Below, piece after piece: positions 8,320 to 17,460 of a stretch of DNA of 64,000 nt. Every line of letters begins with the position of its first letter. The first letter of the stretch is position 1. The notes below the pieces were generated by a model. That model worked only from the letters and a program-made list of their open reading frames with translations, searched no databases and was not told where the DNA came from. This stretch comes from Bacteroidota bacterium (GTDB lineage: Bacteria > Bacteroidota > Bacteroidia > Bacteroidales > Paludibacteraceae), in the NCBI GenBank assembly GCA_023391625.1, contig JAEWAN010000027.1:1-64000 (forward strand). The letters run 5' to 3'. The position numbers and the translations under genes are program-made.

Positions 8320-9192
8320 TTAAAAAATAATTACATTCTCAGGATTTATAGCGTTTCCCTGATTCCAAAGTTCAAAATAGAAATGATTGTCTTTTTTCTG
8401 AGGATCACCGGTTACGGCTATATTTTCACCGGCCCTCACCATCTGCCCTACACTTTTAAGCAAACGGGTGTTATTCTTATATATGGAAATAAAATTTCCT
8501 TCATGCTGAACCTGAATAACCCAACCCCAATCAAAACTGTAATCTGCAAAAATCACTGTTCCGTCCAAAACACTTAAAACATTCTCATTAGGAGAGGTTA
8601 TTACGCTTATGCCATAAAACGACTCTGCCGGATTATACGTTTTAGCCAGAATACCCCGAACCGGGCGGAAAAAGACATATGCATTTTCATTGGAATTGCT
8701 CCCGATGGTCAACAGATTAAATTTTTCTTCATCCTCAAAATGCTCAACAAAATTCTTTTCCGCAGCAGACTTTTCAACCAATGCCAATGTATTTTTCCTG
8801 TCAACGACAAAAGAATCTAAAGCTTCAACCTCTTCAACCTGTATATTGCCTGCTATAATATCTTTCACGATATCCAGATAATCACCCTGCAAATCCATCT
8901 GATTCTGCAAGGAATCTGCCCGCATGGATTCGGCAATAACAGTTTCGCGATTTCCTTCATCCCCATATCCAGGAAGATAATAGCGGATAGGAGTTGTTAT
9001 TATGAGTACGGCAAAAAGAAAGAATGTGATAATGAAAAAAAGGCAGAGATAGAAAAAGACAGAAAGACGGGAAAGGCGTACATACCAGGCTTCTTCCAAG
9101 GTATTTTCATCAAGGAAAGAGACCCTATATTTAAATTTCAGTCTTTGCAAAAAAGGCTTATCGACCACCCTTTCTCTACGTCTTCTTTTCAT
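8320..9192 (-). CDS. Membrane-anchored LytM (M23) domain protein, probably inactive
   Basis: A 290-residue protein with a basic cytoplasmic N-terminus, one membrane segment at about 45-66, a charged linker with coiled-coil character (about 85-160) and a C-terminal LytM/M23 fold (about 172-280). The fold is recognised from DGTVIFADYSFDWGW, IQVQHEGNFISIY and VRAGENIAVTG. The zinc ligands are mostly lost: the H-x-G-x-D position reads F192-Y-G-I-S196, and the terminal H-x-H is H270-F-Y272. It is therefore unlikely to hydrolyse peptidoglycan and may act like NlpD/EnvC-type activators of amidases, or structurally. It precedes dxr by 11 bases, and a -7 promoter element lies upstream. Confidence 0.85.
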   Translation of the reverse strand: MKRRRRERVVDKPFLQRLKFKYRVSFLDENTLEEAWYVRLSRLSVFFYLCLFFIITFFLFAVLIITTPIRYYLPGYGDEGNRETVIAESMRADSLQNQMDLQGDYLDIVKDIIAGNIQVEEVEALDSFVVDRKNTLALVEKSAAEKNFVEHFEDEEKFNLLTIGSNSNENAYVFFRPVRGILAKTYNPAESFYGISVITSPNENVLSVLDGTVIFADYSFDWGWVIQVQHEGNFISIYKNNTRLLKSVGQMVRAGENIAVTGDPQKKDNHFYFELWNQGNAINPENVIIF

Positions 9193-9216
9193 ACTATCTT
9201 TTTAATTAGCGAAATG

Positions 9217-9224
9217 CAAATTTA
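9217..9224 (-). promoter_or_regulatory. Putative -7 element before the LytM-dxr operon
   Basis: The minus strand reads TAAATTTG, matching TAnnTTTG, 25 bases before the LytM-like start codon. It lies just downstream of the hairpin that follows the V-ATPase operon, as expected for a new transcription unit. Confidence 0.55.
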
Positions 9225-9250
9225 GCGAATTTAGGTCTAACATCAAAATA

Positions 9251-9286
9251 CAAAAGCCCAAACGAAAATTCACGTTTGAGCTTTTG
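9251..9286 (-). terminator. Terminator of the V-ATPase operon
   Basis: A 14-bp inverted repeat with one mismatch (9251-9264 and 9273-9286, 8-base loop) begins 17 bases after the subunit K stop codon. It is placed to end the seven-gene V-ATPase transcript before the LytM-dxr promoter. Confidence 0.65.
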
Positions 9287-9303
9287 CAATAAGTATATTA
9301 CAA

Positions 9304-9750
9304 TTATATCATCCCGTTGATCAAGAATACGGCAGCTACAGATACAATAGCATACAATTCCGGGAATACGGCTAAAATCAATGTTTTACCGAAAACATCG
9401 TAACCTGATCCGATACCTGCAATACCATTGGCACACACCTGACCCTGACGAATAGCACTAACCAAACCGGTTAAAGCCAAAGCCAACGAACCACCAAATA
9501 CTGCTGCTGCTGCTGCCCAGGTCATACCGTCAACAAGTTGTCCCTGAAACAAGAAAAAGCCAAGGAAACCATACAGTCCCTGAGTACCCGGCAAGGCACT
9601 TAACACAATGTAGTTACCGAAAGCATCCGGATTTTTTTTCATCGCTCCTACGGCGGCATTACCTGTTATTGTTACGCCATAAGCACTACCAATACCACAA
9701 AGTCCAACCATTAAACCGATACCAATGTAAGCTAAAATAATAGGTTCCAT
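9304..9750 (-). CDS. ntpK: V-type ATPase subunit K (membrane rotor ring)
   Basis: A 148-residue double-hairpin proteolipid with four membrane segments, the c-ring subunit of a V/A-type ATPase. The first hairpin has LPGTQGLYGF and the second FPELYAIV. Residues L53, T56, Q57, Q102 and E131 reproduce in identity and spacing the Na+ ligands L61, T64, Q65, Q110 and E139 known for Enterococcus hirae NtpK, which argues for sodium rather than proton transport. Only one carboxylate (E131) occurs per double hairpin. It is the last gene of the operon, 157 bases after subunit I, and is followed by a hairpin terminator. Confidence 0.95.
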   Translation of the reverse strand: MEPIILAYIGIGLMVGLCGIGSAYGVTITGNAAVGAMKKNPDAFGNYIVLSALPGTQGLYGFLGFFLFQGQLVDGMTWAAAAAVFGGSLALALTGLVSAIRQGQVCANGIAGIGSGYDVFGKTLILAVFPELYAIVSVAAVFLINGMI

Positions 9751-9907
9751 AAATTTAAAATTTGAATTACAGAAGTCAGATGATATTACAAGAATCTTTT
9801 ACAATCTCACCAACCAGCTTTCTTCTTTTTGTTTTTAATTATTAATTATTTTTACTATTTCTGTTTATATGCAATCAGCACCAGGCTGATATTATTTTAA
9901 ACTAAAA

Positions 9908-11752
9908 TTACAAAACTTTTGTTTCCTCCTTATATTTTGCAAAAGGTTTATATTTCTTGCCACTACCTTCAAAACCTGCATTTTTATAAAACTCAACGAA
10001 TGTCAAACGCATAGGATGAACAAAAGAACCTAAGGCTGCGATAAAAATATTTATAGAATGACCAAACAACAAAATAAATACCGTCACCAGTTGACTAACC
10101 ACAGGAATACCGATATCCTGCCCCATACTCATTCCTAAATCATTAAACACAAACCCCATAACACCGCCGGACAGACCTAATGCGAACAAACGTATATAAG
10201 ACAAAACATCTCCCAAAAGACCTGTTGCCATGTTATATGTATCCCACAACCCGGAACCGATATTTATTAACGGGTTACGCTTTAAGTTATTCAACAGGAA
10301 TACACAAATACCTCCTATACTACCAAATATGATGTATCCCCATTTGGCTACGGAAGGATCAATTTTGCCAAACATTGATAACCCCAGTGTACCTCCACAA
10401 CCCAGCAAAAGTACCAACCAGCCCATAGTAGGCAATGCTGCAGCAAACCCCTGTCGTTTTACTTCCTGAATCCATTTTAACACCATACCAAACATAATTT
10501 GTACGACACCCAAAATCAAAGCATTATAAAACAACTGGTCTGAATTAAGCATTACACTTTTAAACTTTTGTATCCAGGGAGCAGTAGAATCAAGCAATGG
10601 AATACCAAAGAACGTTCCGCTAATTATTCCCATCACAATAGAAGCTCCTCCTAAACATGCAATTAATGACGTAACCGATCTATAAACCGGATTTTTCATT
10701 TTTGCCCGGGCAAAGAGTCCCAATAAAAGGAATAGAAGTCCGTATCCGGCATCTCCCAGACACAAACCAAAAAATATAACATAAAACGGAGCGAAATAAG
10801 CAGTCAGGTCACGTTCCCAATAATTAGGCAAATCATAAAGTTCACCGATAAACTCAAACATACTGGCAAACTTATTATTTTTAAGTTTTACGGGTACACG
10901 TTCACCTTCCACCGGCTCACTCACTTCATAATAAATATCTGTGGCATCCAAATATTGTTTTAACGGCAGTTCTGAACCCTCCGGCGCCCAGCCTTCAAGC
11001 AACATAACCTTATTTTCCGCTTCTACCGTAGTATTCAACACCACTTTATCAAACATGATAACCGTCTGAATTTCAGTTTCCGCCTCTTTCAAGGTATTGT
11101 AATCTGATACGGAAATACGGGATAGTTCAGCCTTATTTTTATCTATTTCCGAACGAATGCTTTTTATTTCCACATCCAGTTCACCCGCTGTTTTATCAGA
11201 AAGAACCAAATGATCTGCATCAATATCCAGAACTTCGCCCGGACGGGTTACCGTAACAAAATAAACGGTACTTCCTACCTGATCTATTTCAAAAGCATTA
11301 TAAAGTACTTCCCATTCCTGGTCAAACTTACGCACAGGGCAGCTAAAGAAGTTCAATACAAACCCTGATTCCTTTAACTGAAGAATGCGCTGATGATTAA
11401 ACGTCCCCCACACCTCCATACGGTCTCGCTCTTTCTCCGTAAGAGTCAGCTTCTGTTGTAGTTTTTCCTTTTCGCCCAACACAGTCTCAATATCCGTCAG
11501 GACTTCAATTCCATCACGCGAGGTATCAGCCGGTTCAAGTTCTGCATTTTTAGGACGATATTTTTCCAGTTGCTTCAGCGCGGTTTTCACTCGTGAAGCA
11601 ACCTGCATCTTTTCACGCAACTGATCATTCTCAGCAATGCCTTCTGGTTTTTCTATTATATGAAGTACGCCTATCTCCTTTATTTTTTCAAGGAAATCCA
11701 GGTATTGTTTGTGATACACCAAGAAGGTATATTTTTTCATTTTCACAATCAT
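9908..11752 (-). CDS. ntpI: V-type ATPase subunit I (stator a-subunit)
   Basis: A 614-residue subunit with a soluble N-terminal half (about 1-320, rich in coiled coil around 85-120 and 185-225) and a C-terminal membrane half with about seven or eight segments. SYIRLFALGLSGG contains R521, a good candidate for the essential arginine facing the K ring. FGHSINIFIAALGSFVHPMRLTFVEFYKNAGFEG is represented near the end, typical of the family. The ATG at 11752 overlaps the subunit D stop by four bases (ATGA), indicating translational coupling and supporting this start over the methionine four codons later. The subunit links the peripheral stalk to the rotor and forms the ion half-channels. Confidence 0.94.
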   Translation of the reverse strand: MIVKMKKYTFLVYHKQYLDFLEKIKEIGVLHIIEKPEGIAENDQLREKMQVASRVKTALKQLEKYRPKNAELEPADTSRDGIEVLTDIETVLGEKEKLQQKLTLTEKERDRMEVWGTFNHQRILQLKESGFVLNFFSCPVRKFDQEWEVLYNAFEIDQVGSTVYFVTVTRPGEVLDIDADHLVLSDKTAGELDVEIKSIRSEIDKNKAELSRISVSDYNTLKEAETEIQTVIMFDKVVLNTTVEAENKVMLLEGWAPEGSELPLKQYLDATDIYYEVSEPVEGERVPVKLKNNKFASMFEFIGELYDLPNYWERDLTAYFAPFYVIFFGLCLGDAGYGLLFLLLGLFARAKMKNPVYRSVTSLIACLGGASIVMGIISGTFFGIPLLDSTAPWIQKFKSVMLNSDQLFYNALILGVVQIMFGMVLKWIQEVKRQGFAAALPTMGWLVLLLGCGGTLGLSMFGKIDPSVAKWGYIIFGSIGGICVFLLNNLKRNPLINIGSGLWDTYNMATGLLGDVLSYIRLFALGLSGGVMGFVFNDLGMSMGQDIGIPVVSQLVTVFILLFGHSINIFIAALGSFVHPMRLTFVEFYKNAGFEGSGKKYKPFAKYKEETKVL

Positions 11753-12354
11753 AACTTTACCTCCTTCATTCTCTCTTTACGAGCTTTTACTATCTTTTGC
11801 GAAGACTTGGAAAGATTTTCTTCATCTTCCATAAAACGTTTTATTTTCCGGATAGCATCTTCATAGCCCGGGATTTGCACTTTTTCAAAAAGATTTACCT
11901 TTTGGGTAGTCTTTTTACGTGCATGTTCCAACAAAGTTAATTTCTGGTTGTAAAACTCCCGTTCAATGCCTACCTGAGCTAACTCCTTCAACTGAGTTAA
12001 ACCGTCAGCAAACCAAGCCGGAGAATTAAACAAGCTGAAAGGTTTGGTTTCATATTCCACATCTTCCAGTACGGGAATACGGACACCCGCTATCTTCTTT
12101 ATACTCATTCTTACATCTTTCACCTGCAACAATGAGGTATCGAATTCCCCCCACAAAGCCAGCATCTCATCATACGAAGCTATACGGCTTTCAAAATCTA
12201 GCTCCAGCTTTTTAATATCATCTTTGGCCTTCTTAACCTCAAGACGCAACGCACTTTCCTTATTTTTTATCGTAGGCAAAGTACGCACACGCATTTTGAG
12301 ATTTTTTTCCAAAACCTGTAAAGATGTTTTATTATATTGAAAATTTATTGCCAT
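11749..12354 (-). CDS. ntpD: V-type ATPase subunit D (central rotor shaft)
   Basis: A 201-residue, mostly helical protein, MAINFQYNKTSLQVLEKNLK at the N-terminus, with long antiparallel coiled-coil ends typical of the D subunit. It forms the rotating axle inside the A3B3 head. In well-studied enzymes D pairs with subunit F and sits on subunit C; neither is encoded in this operon. It overlaps subunit I by four bases and lies 68 bases after subunit B. Confidence 0.92.
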   Translation of the reverse strand: MAINFQYNKTSLQVLEKNLKMRVRTLPTIKNKESALRLEVKKAKDDIKKLELDFESRIASYDEMLALWGEFDTSLLQVKDVRMSIKKIAGVRIPVLEDVEYETKPFSLFNSPAWFADGLTQLKELAQVGIEREFYNQKLTLLEHARKKTTQKVNLFEKVQIPGYEDAIRKIKRFMEDEENLSKSSQKIVKARKERMKEVKL

Positions 12355-12422
12355 ATAATCAGTTACGAGTTACAAGTCATTGGTTACCTTTTTGTAACTA
12401 CAACTTTAAGCATTTATTTTTT

Positions 12423-13742
12423 CTATTTTTTCCAATACTTATCCACAAATTCTTGCTTTATGTTAACTTCCGCCGGATTGAAATATTGAGAGAATAAATC
12501 CCATGCGACATCCAACATCGTAGTAACATCAATGTTCACATCAATAGCAAGCAATTTTTCCGAATAACCTTTTGCAAACGCCAAAGTACGCTCATCATAA
12601 TCTGTCAGGTCAAAACCGTTTTCCAACTTAGTCTTGGCATTGGATGCATCAGAGTACAGACGCACAGCAGCATTCATTACCTGAGGGTGGTCTTCACGTG
12701 TTTTCTTTCCGATAACCAATTGTTTCAAACGAGACAAAGAACGGAATGGGTCTACAATAACCTTACCTATATCCGTATCACGACGCAGAAACAACTGACC
12801 TTCTGTAATATATCCTGTATTATCAGGAATAGAGTGCGTAATATCGCCTCCGGAAAGTGTTGTCACCGCAATGATAGTAATAGAGCCGCCTTCCGGAAAC
12901 TGTACCGCTTTTTCATAAATCTTTGCTAAATCCGAATATAATGAACCCGGCATAGAGTCTTTTGACGGAATCTGATCCATACGGTTAGACACAATAGCCA
13001 GTGCATCGGCATACGACGTCATATCGGTCAACAACACAAGTACCTTCTCATTCTTATCTATCGCAAAATATTCTGCTGCTGTCAATGCCATATCCGGAAT
13101 CAACAACCGTTCCACCGGAGGATTCTCCGTTGTATTTACAAAACTGACAATACGATCCAACACCCCTGCATTGCTAAATACATTTTTAAAATACAGGTAG
13201 TCATCATTAGTCAATCCCATACCTCCCAGGATAATTTTATCTGCCTGCGCGCGCAATGCCACGCTTGCCATAACCTGGTTATACGGCTGATCCGGGTCTG
13301 CAAAAAACGGAATTTTTTGTCCGGAAACCAAGGTATTATTCAAGTCTATCCCCGCAATACCTGTTGCAATCAATTCCGACGGCTGTTTACGACGTACCGG
13401 ATTAACTGAAGGTCCTCCGATTTCACGTTCTTCTCCTTCTACATCCGGTCCACCGTCTATCGGGTCACCGTAGGAATTAAAAAAGCGCCCGGATAACTGC
13501 TCACTTACTTTCAGAGAAGGAGCTTTACCCAGAAATATAACTTCTGCGTCTGTAGGAATACCTTCCGTACCACCAAACACCTGTAAAGTTACTTCATCAC
13601 CAACAATCTTTACGACCTGAGCCAACTCTCCGTTCACTGTTGCCAGTTCATCGTTACCGATACCTGAAGCACGCAATGAACAAGTAGCTTTATTGATCTG
13701 AGTAATCTTTGTATAGATTTTTTGAAATGCTTTTGTTGCCAT
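12423..13742 (-). CDS. ntpB: V-type ATPase subunit B (non-catalytic head subunit)
   Basis: A 439-residue B subunit beginning MATKAFQKIYTKITQINKAT. Conserved segments include RFFNSYGDPIDGGP, GIAGIDLNNTLVSGQKIPFF, VLLTDMTSYADALAIVSNRMDQIPS and GSITIIAVTTLSGGDITHSIPDNTGYITEGQL (start of the run only quoted in parts). As expected for B, there is no Walker A motif. It alternates with A in the hexameric head and contributes to the nucleotide-binding interface. It follows subunit A by 35 bases. Confidence 0.95.
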   Translation of the reverse strand: MATKAFQKIYTKITQINKATCSLRASGIGNDELATVNGELAQVVKIVGDEVTLQVFGGTEGIPTDAEVIFLGKAPSLKVSEQLSGRFFNSYGDPIDGGPDVEGEEREIGGPSVNPVRRKQPSELIATGIAGIDLNNTLVSGQKIPFFADPDQPYNQVMASVALRAQADKIILGGMGLTNDDYLYFKNVFSNAGVLDRIVSFVNTTENPPVERLLIPDMALTAAEYFAIDKNEKVLVLLTDMTSYADALAIVSNRMDQIPSKDSMPGSLYSDLAKIYEKAVQFPEGGSITIIAVTTLSGGDITHSIPDNTGYITEGQLFLRRDTDIGKVIVDPFRSLSRLKQLVIGKKTREDHPQVMNAAVRLYSDASNAKTKLENGFDLTDYDERTLAFAKGYSEKLLAIDVNIDVTTMLDVAWDLFSQYFNPAEVNIKQEFVDKYWKK

Positions 13743-13777
13743 AGTCTTTTTTTAAGAACCCTGATTTACCCGGGATA

Positions 13778-15535
13778 CTATTTAATTCTTCTTTCTTCCA
13801 AAATTTCATTTAACTCTGCCCGGTACTTATTAAAGGAATCCGATTCAAATTCAGCATAGTTCATCTGTTTGCAAACGTTTATGATACGTTTGAAATATTC
13901 CATCACATCCAGGAATCCGCTAAACTCATAATCCGAATTACAGATATCCATTACCAAATCCAGTATATAACGCTGACGTGCCATCGGCGTAACAGCGTCT
14001 ATCTTATCAAATGCATCCTGTTGAAGTATTACAAAATCTATTACTTCTGACTTCCAGAAAGTAACATGATAATCAACAGGCACTCCATCGTCACCCAATA
14101 TATTTATCTGTTCCTGCACTTCCTTACCACGTTGAAGCACCGTCTTCATATCATTTACCTTAGCTGTCCAGTCAGGAGAAATCAATTCAGAGATATACTC
14201 TTCAAATTCAGGATATTCTATATACTTGGAATAACTGTCAATCGGATTTACTGCCGGATAACGTTTACTGTCCGCACGAGCCTGTTCCAATGCAAAGAAA
14301 CAACGGGCAACTTTTTTGGTTCCTTCTGTAACCGGTTCTTTCAAGTTACCACCGGCAGGAGATACTGTACCTATAAAGGTAATAGAACCTGTTTTTCCAT
14401 TTTTCAGATAGACAAATCCTGCTCGGCTATAAAAATTACCAATCGTAGCAGACAAATCCATCGGGAAAGCATCCTGACCGGGAAGTTCTTCCATACGGTT
14501 ACTCATTTCACGCAATGCCTGAGCCCAACGGGAAGTAGAGTCCGCCATCAAAAGTACCTTAAGCCCCATCGCCCTGTAATACTCTGCAATAGTCATAGCT
14601 GTATATACAGAAGCTTCACGGGAAGCAACCGGCATACTGGATGTATTTGCAATAATAATGGTACGTTCCATTAAGTTATGTCCCGTATGAGGGTCTATCA
14701 GTTCCGGAAACTCCACAAACAACTCAACCACCTCATTTGCACGTTCACCACAGGCAGCCATAATCACTATATCAGCTTCCGCCTGTTTTGAAATAGCATG
14801 CTGCAATACGGTTTTTCCCGTACCGAATGGTCCCGGAATAAACCCTGTACCACCTTCGGCTATCGGATTGGCCGTATCAATACAACGGACACCCGTTTCA
14901 AGCAGCTTAAATGGACGTGGTTTTTCTACGTGTACATTAATAGGCTTCTTTACCGGCCATTTTTGTACCATATTCACTTCCAAATCATTCCCCTCAGCAT
15001 CAGTCAGGACAGCAACCGTATCCATAATGGTATATTCGCCCTCACCCACAATGCTCTTTACAGTATATTCCCCTTGTAACACAAAAGGAACCATTATTTT
15101 ATGAGGCTGATAATTTTCATCAACTTCTCCAAGCCATGAAGCAGCCACAACCTTATCTCCGGCTTTTGCTAAAGGAACAAATTTCCATTTTTTCTCCTTA
15201 TCTAAAGGGAAATTATACTCCCCACGTTTCAAAAAAACACCGGTTAACTTATCCAAATCATTTTGAAGTCCGTCGTAATTATGTGACAATAGTCCAGGTC
15301 CTAAAGTTACCTCCAGCATATGTCCCATAAATTCAACATCATTTCCTACTTTCAAACCACGTGTACTTTCGAAGACCTGTGCCGAAGCATTGTCACCATT
15401 CACTTTAAGAACCTCAGCCATGAGGCGCTCTCCGTTCAAATCAATGTAACAAATCTCGTTTTGAGCCACAGGACCATCAACCTCCACTGTTACAAGGTTG
15501 GAAATAATTCCTTTTACTTTTCCTTTTGTTGACAT
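13778..15535 (-). CDS. ntpA: V-type ATPase subunit A (catalytic head subunit)
   Basis: The catalytic subunit of 585 residues from the preferred start. The P-loop GPFGTGKT lies near residue 235, preceded by the long family-specific non-homologous region, and MADSTSRWAQALREMSNRM follows. An in-frame ATG exists nine codons upstream (15562), but the sequence MSTKGKVKGIISNLVTVEV from 15535 matches the usual N-terminus. It hydrolyses or synthesises ATP at the A/B interface. It lies 92 bases after the DUF2764 gene. Confidence 0.95.
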   Translation of the reverse strand: MSTKGKVKGIISNLVTVEVDGPVAQNEICYIDLNGERLMAEVLKVNGDNASAQVFESTRGLKVGNDVEFMGHMLEVTLGPGLLSHNYDGLQNDLDKLTGVFLKRGEYNFPLDKEKKWKFVPLAKAGDKVVAASWLGEVDENYQPHKIMVPFVLQGEYTVKSIVGEGEYTIMDTVAVLTDAEGNDLEVNMVQKWPVKKPINVHVEKPRPFKLLETGVRCIDTANPIAEGGTGFIPGPFGTGKTVLQHAISKQAEADIVIMAACGERANEVVELFVEFPELIDPHTGHNLMERTIIIANTSSMPVASREASVYTAMTIAEYYRAMGLKVLLMADSTSRWAQALREMSNRMEELPGQDAFPMDLSATIGNFYSRAGFVYLKNGKTGSITFIGTVSPAGGNLKEPVTEGTKKVARCFFALEQARADSKRYPAVNPIDSYSKYIEYPEFEEYISELISPDWTAKVNDMKTVLQRGKEVQEQINILGDDGVPVDYHVTFWKSEVIDFVILQQDAFDKIDAVTPMARQRYILDLVMDICNSDYEFSGFLDVMEYFKRIINVCKQMNYAEFESDSFNKYRAELNEILEERRIK

Positions 15536-15627
15536 AGTCTTATAAATATACCCTATATACATTTTCTTAAAGAAAAGTATGATAAAAAGGGTTTATATGA
15601 ATGTTATGTTTATTCTCTACAATTTTA

Positions 15628-16464
15628 TTATACCTGCTCTTCAAAATTTACACCGTCCTTCAATATGTCAAGCAAGTTGCGAAACACCTGAGTTCCCTTT
15701 TCCTGAGTAAGAGGTCTCCAACGGTTTATCAGTTCGCACTTCAATACAAAACCTAAAACTCTCTCCACAGAGAAATAATTAAAGAACGTATGTTCATCCA
15801 ACCATTTCCATTTCAGATCATCCAACAGTTTTTCCCGAGTCAGCAAATTTCCTTCTTCCGAAATATGCATTACACTATCCAACTCGTCAAAAATTCCGGC
15901 AAGTCCAAAATCCCGCGCATTGCTCTTTTTCAAAATTTGAGCCATTTCATTATCCCCAATAATATATTGCTGCGGATTAAAACCGTATTTCCGGCAGGTA
16001 ATAGCTGTCAATAAATTATTTACATTCAGATTAAACTCAAACCAGTCATGCAGAAATTTATTTTGCCCCTGCATAGCATACTCATAGTACAAACCGGAGA
16101 GATAATCTTCCTGAGACACATTCTCAAATGAAAAATTTTCATCTTTGTATAAATCATAGAAATTTTTCACATAAGGGAGCAATCGTTTATCCACCGGATG
16201 CTCGTACTCCTCCATGTATGTAACCAGCTCTTTCCAATCCTCCGCGCGCAACGTTCCCAACGGATTCAACTCTGCATCCTTTTTTTGCAGATAGGCCAAC
16301 AAATTATAGTTGTCATATTTTGCATATATAAGATACAGCAGCTTCCTATCCTCTTCTGAAAGTTGTTCTTCCAGCTCCGCTTTCAAAACTTCCATAGAAG
16401 GCACTCCCTTAGGATCATCCAATTGTATATCGGGAAGACCTGCTACAAGATAATAATATTCCAT
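15628..16464 (-). CDS. DUF2764 family protein, V-ATPase-associated
   Basis: A 278-residue acidic, mostly helical, soluble protein starting MEYYYLVAGLPDIQLDD. It matches the DUF2764 proteins found between subunits E and A in V-ATPase operons of Bacteroidota, spirochaetes and chlamydiae. No catalytic motif is visible. The operon lacks a recognisable subunit C, and the YYYLVAGLPDI start and helical nature make this the natural candidate to replace or be a divergent form of C, the socket between the rotor shaft and the K ring. That role is inference. It lies 14 bases after subunit E. Confidence 0.82.
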   Translation of the reverse strand: MEYYYLVAGLPDIQLDDPKGVPSMEVLKAELEEQLSEEDRKLLYLIYAKYDNYNLLAYLQKKDAELNPLGTLRAEDWKELVTYMEEYEHPVDKRLLPYVKNFYDLYKDENFSFENVSQEDYLSGLYYEYAMQGQNKFLHDWFEFNLNVNNLLTAITCRKYGFNPQQYIIGDNEMAQILKKSNARDFGLAGIFDELDSVMHISEEGNLLTREKLLDDLKWKWLDEHTFFNYFSVERVLGFVLKCELINRWRPLTQEKGTQVFRNLLDILKDGVNFEEQV

Positions 16465-16478
16465 TTGATTTTATTTTC

Positions 16479-17069
16479 TCAAAACAACATTTCCACCAAT
16501 TTCGGGCGCAGGAACTCTTTAAAATAAGCTACCAGTTCATCCTCTCCAAAGGTTACTTTATATCCTTTTTCCTGCGAAACAATTGAAAAATCAGCTTTCG
16601 CCCCGTTTGCTTCCGTTATCCGGACACCTTTGTTCAAAAGATCCTTTGCATTTGACGTAAAGTAATCGGTTAGCGCTTTTGCATCTTTTGCCTCAACAGT
16701 AAGCTGATCATTTTTTGCCCATTCCTGCACCAATGCAAGAATCACTTTCTGCATAAAGACCTTGTCTGCTGTCGCTGCTTTTATAGAATCAGAAACTATT
16801 TTTCCACACAACAAATCGGTTATTTCTGTTTTCAAAGCGTTAACAGACTGCTGAGCGAACAAGCGCAGTTCCGATTGTGTATTTTTTTCCAGTTCAATTG
16901 ATTTCACCTGAGCATCCGCCACTATTTTATCTGCTTCTGCACGGGCGGCGGCAACAATACTTTCTGCTTCCGACTGTGCTTTTTCAACAATAACTTTAGC
17001 TTCAGCATTTCCTTTTTCAACCCCTTCCTGATAAATTTTATCGGTAAGTTCTTGCAATTTTGTATTCAT
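16479..17069 (-). CDS. ntpE: V-type ATPase subunit E (peripheral stalk)
   Basis: A 196-residue protein with a long Ala/Glu/Lys-rich helix at about 1-85 (AEAKVIVEKAQSEAESI and similar heptads) followed by a globular domain. This is the layout of the E subunit, which with G forms the peripheral stalks and grips the top of the head. No separate G subunit gene is present in the operon. It is the first gene of the operon, 32 bases downstream of a promoter-like element. Confidence 0.88.
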   Translation of the reverse strand: MNTKLQELTDKIYQEGVEKGNAEAKVIVEKAQSEAESIVAAARAEADKIVADAQVKSIELEKNTQSELRLFAQQSVNALKTEITDLLCGKIVSDSIKAATADKVFMQKVILALVQEWAKNDQLTVEAKDAKALTDYFTSNAKDLLNKGVRITEANGAKADFSIVSQEKGYKVTFGEDELVAYFKEFLRPKLVEMLF

Positions 17070-17100
17070 AGGAATCCTTTTTTCTTATTTTCAAGTAATG

Positions 17101-17108
17101 CAAATTTA
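17101..17108 (-). promoter_or_regulatory. Putative -7 element of the V-ATPase operon
   Basis: The minus strand reads TAAATTTG (TAnnTTTG consensus) 32 bases before the subunit E start codon. A clear TTTG -33 element is not seen. The 296 bases beyond it (17109-17404) hold no gene and no other structure that I could recognise. Confidence 0.55.
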
Positions 17109-17404
17109 CACCTTTATTTTTCTAAAAGAAAGTTTTAGCTCCTTTTTTAGAAGTTTTTTCATTTAGATAGAAAAGATCAAAATTTTTGTTATTACTGGTA
17201 TGGTATTCTCTCAAAAAGGTGCATTTAACATACACAGAATAAACGAATTACCCATACTACTCAAACAAAAAATCACACTACATTTCAAAAAGTATAAATG
17301 AAATGCAATACAAAGGTAAGTTGCTTCACACAAAACGAATCATCCAAAAGTCGCGTAAAATGTTTCATTTGTACTATTACCTGTTATAACTTGTTATCAA
17401 AACA

Positions 17405-17438
17405 AAAAGCATATTAAGAATGCTCTTAATATGCTTTT
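17405..17438 (-). terminator. Terminator after the acyl-CoA ligase gene
   Basis: A perfect 14-bp inverted repeat (17405-17418 and 17425-17438, 6-base loop) lies 22 bases past the ligase stop codon. On the minus strand the stem ends in a run of U. It should end the XRE-cupin/ligase transcript. Confidence 0.75.
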
Positions 17439-17460
17439 ATCATTTGCTCATATATTTTTA

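Noticed and set aside
14066..14674. A 202-codon plus-strand open frame opposite V-ATPase subunit A
   Set aside because: Complete overlap with a conserved catalytic subunit and non-protein-like composition.
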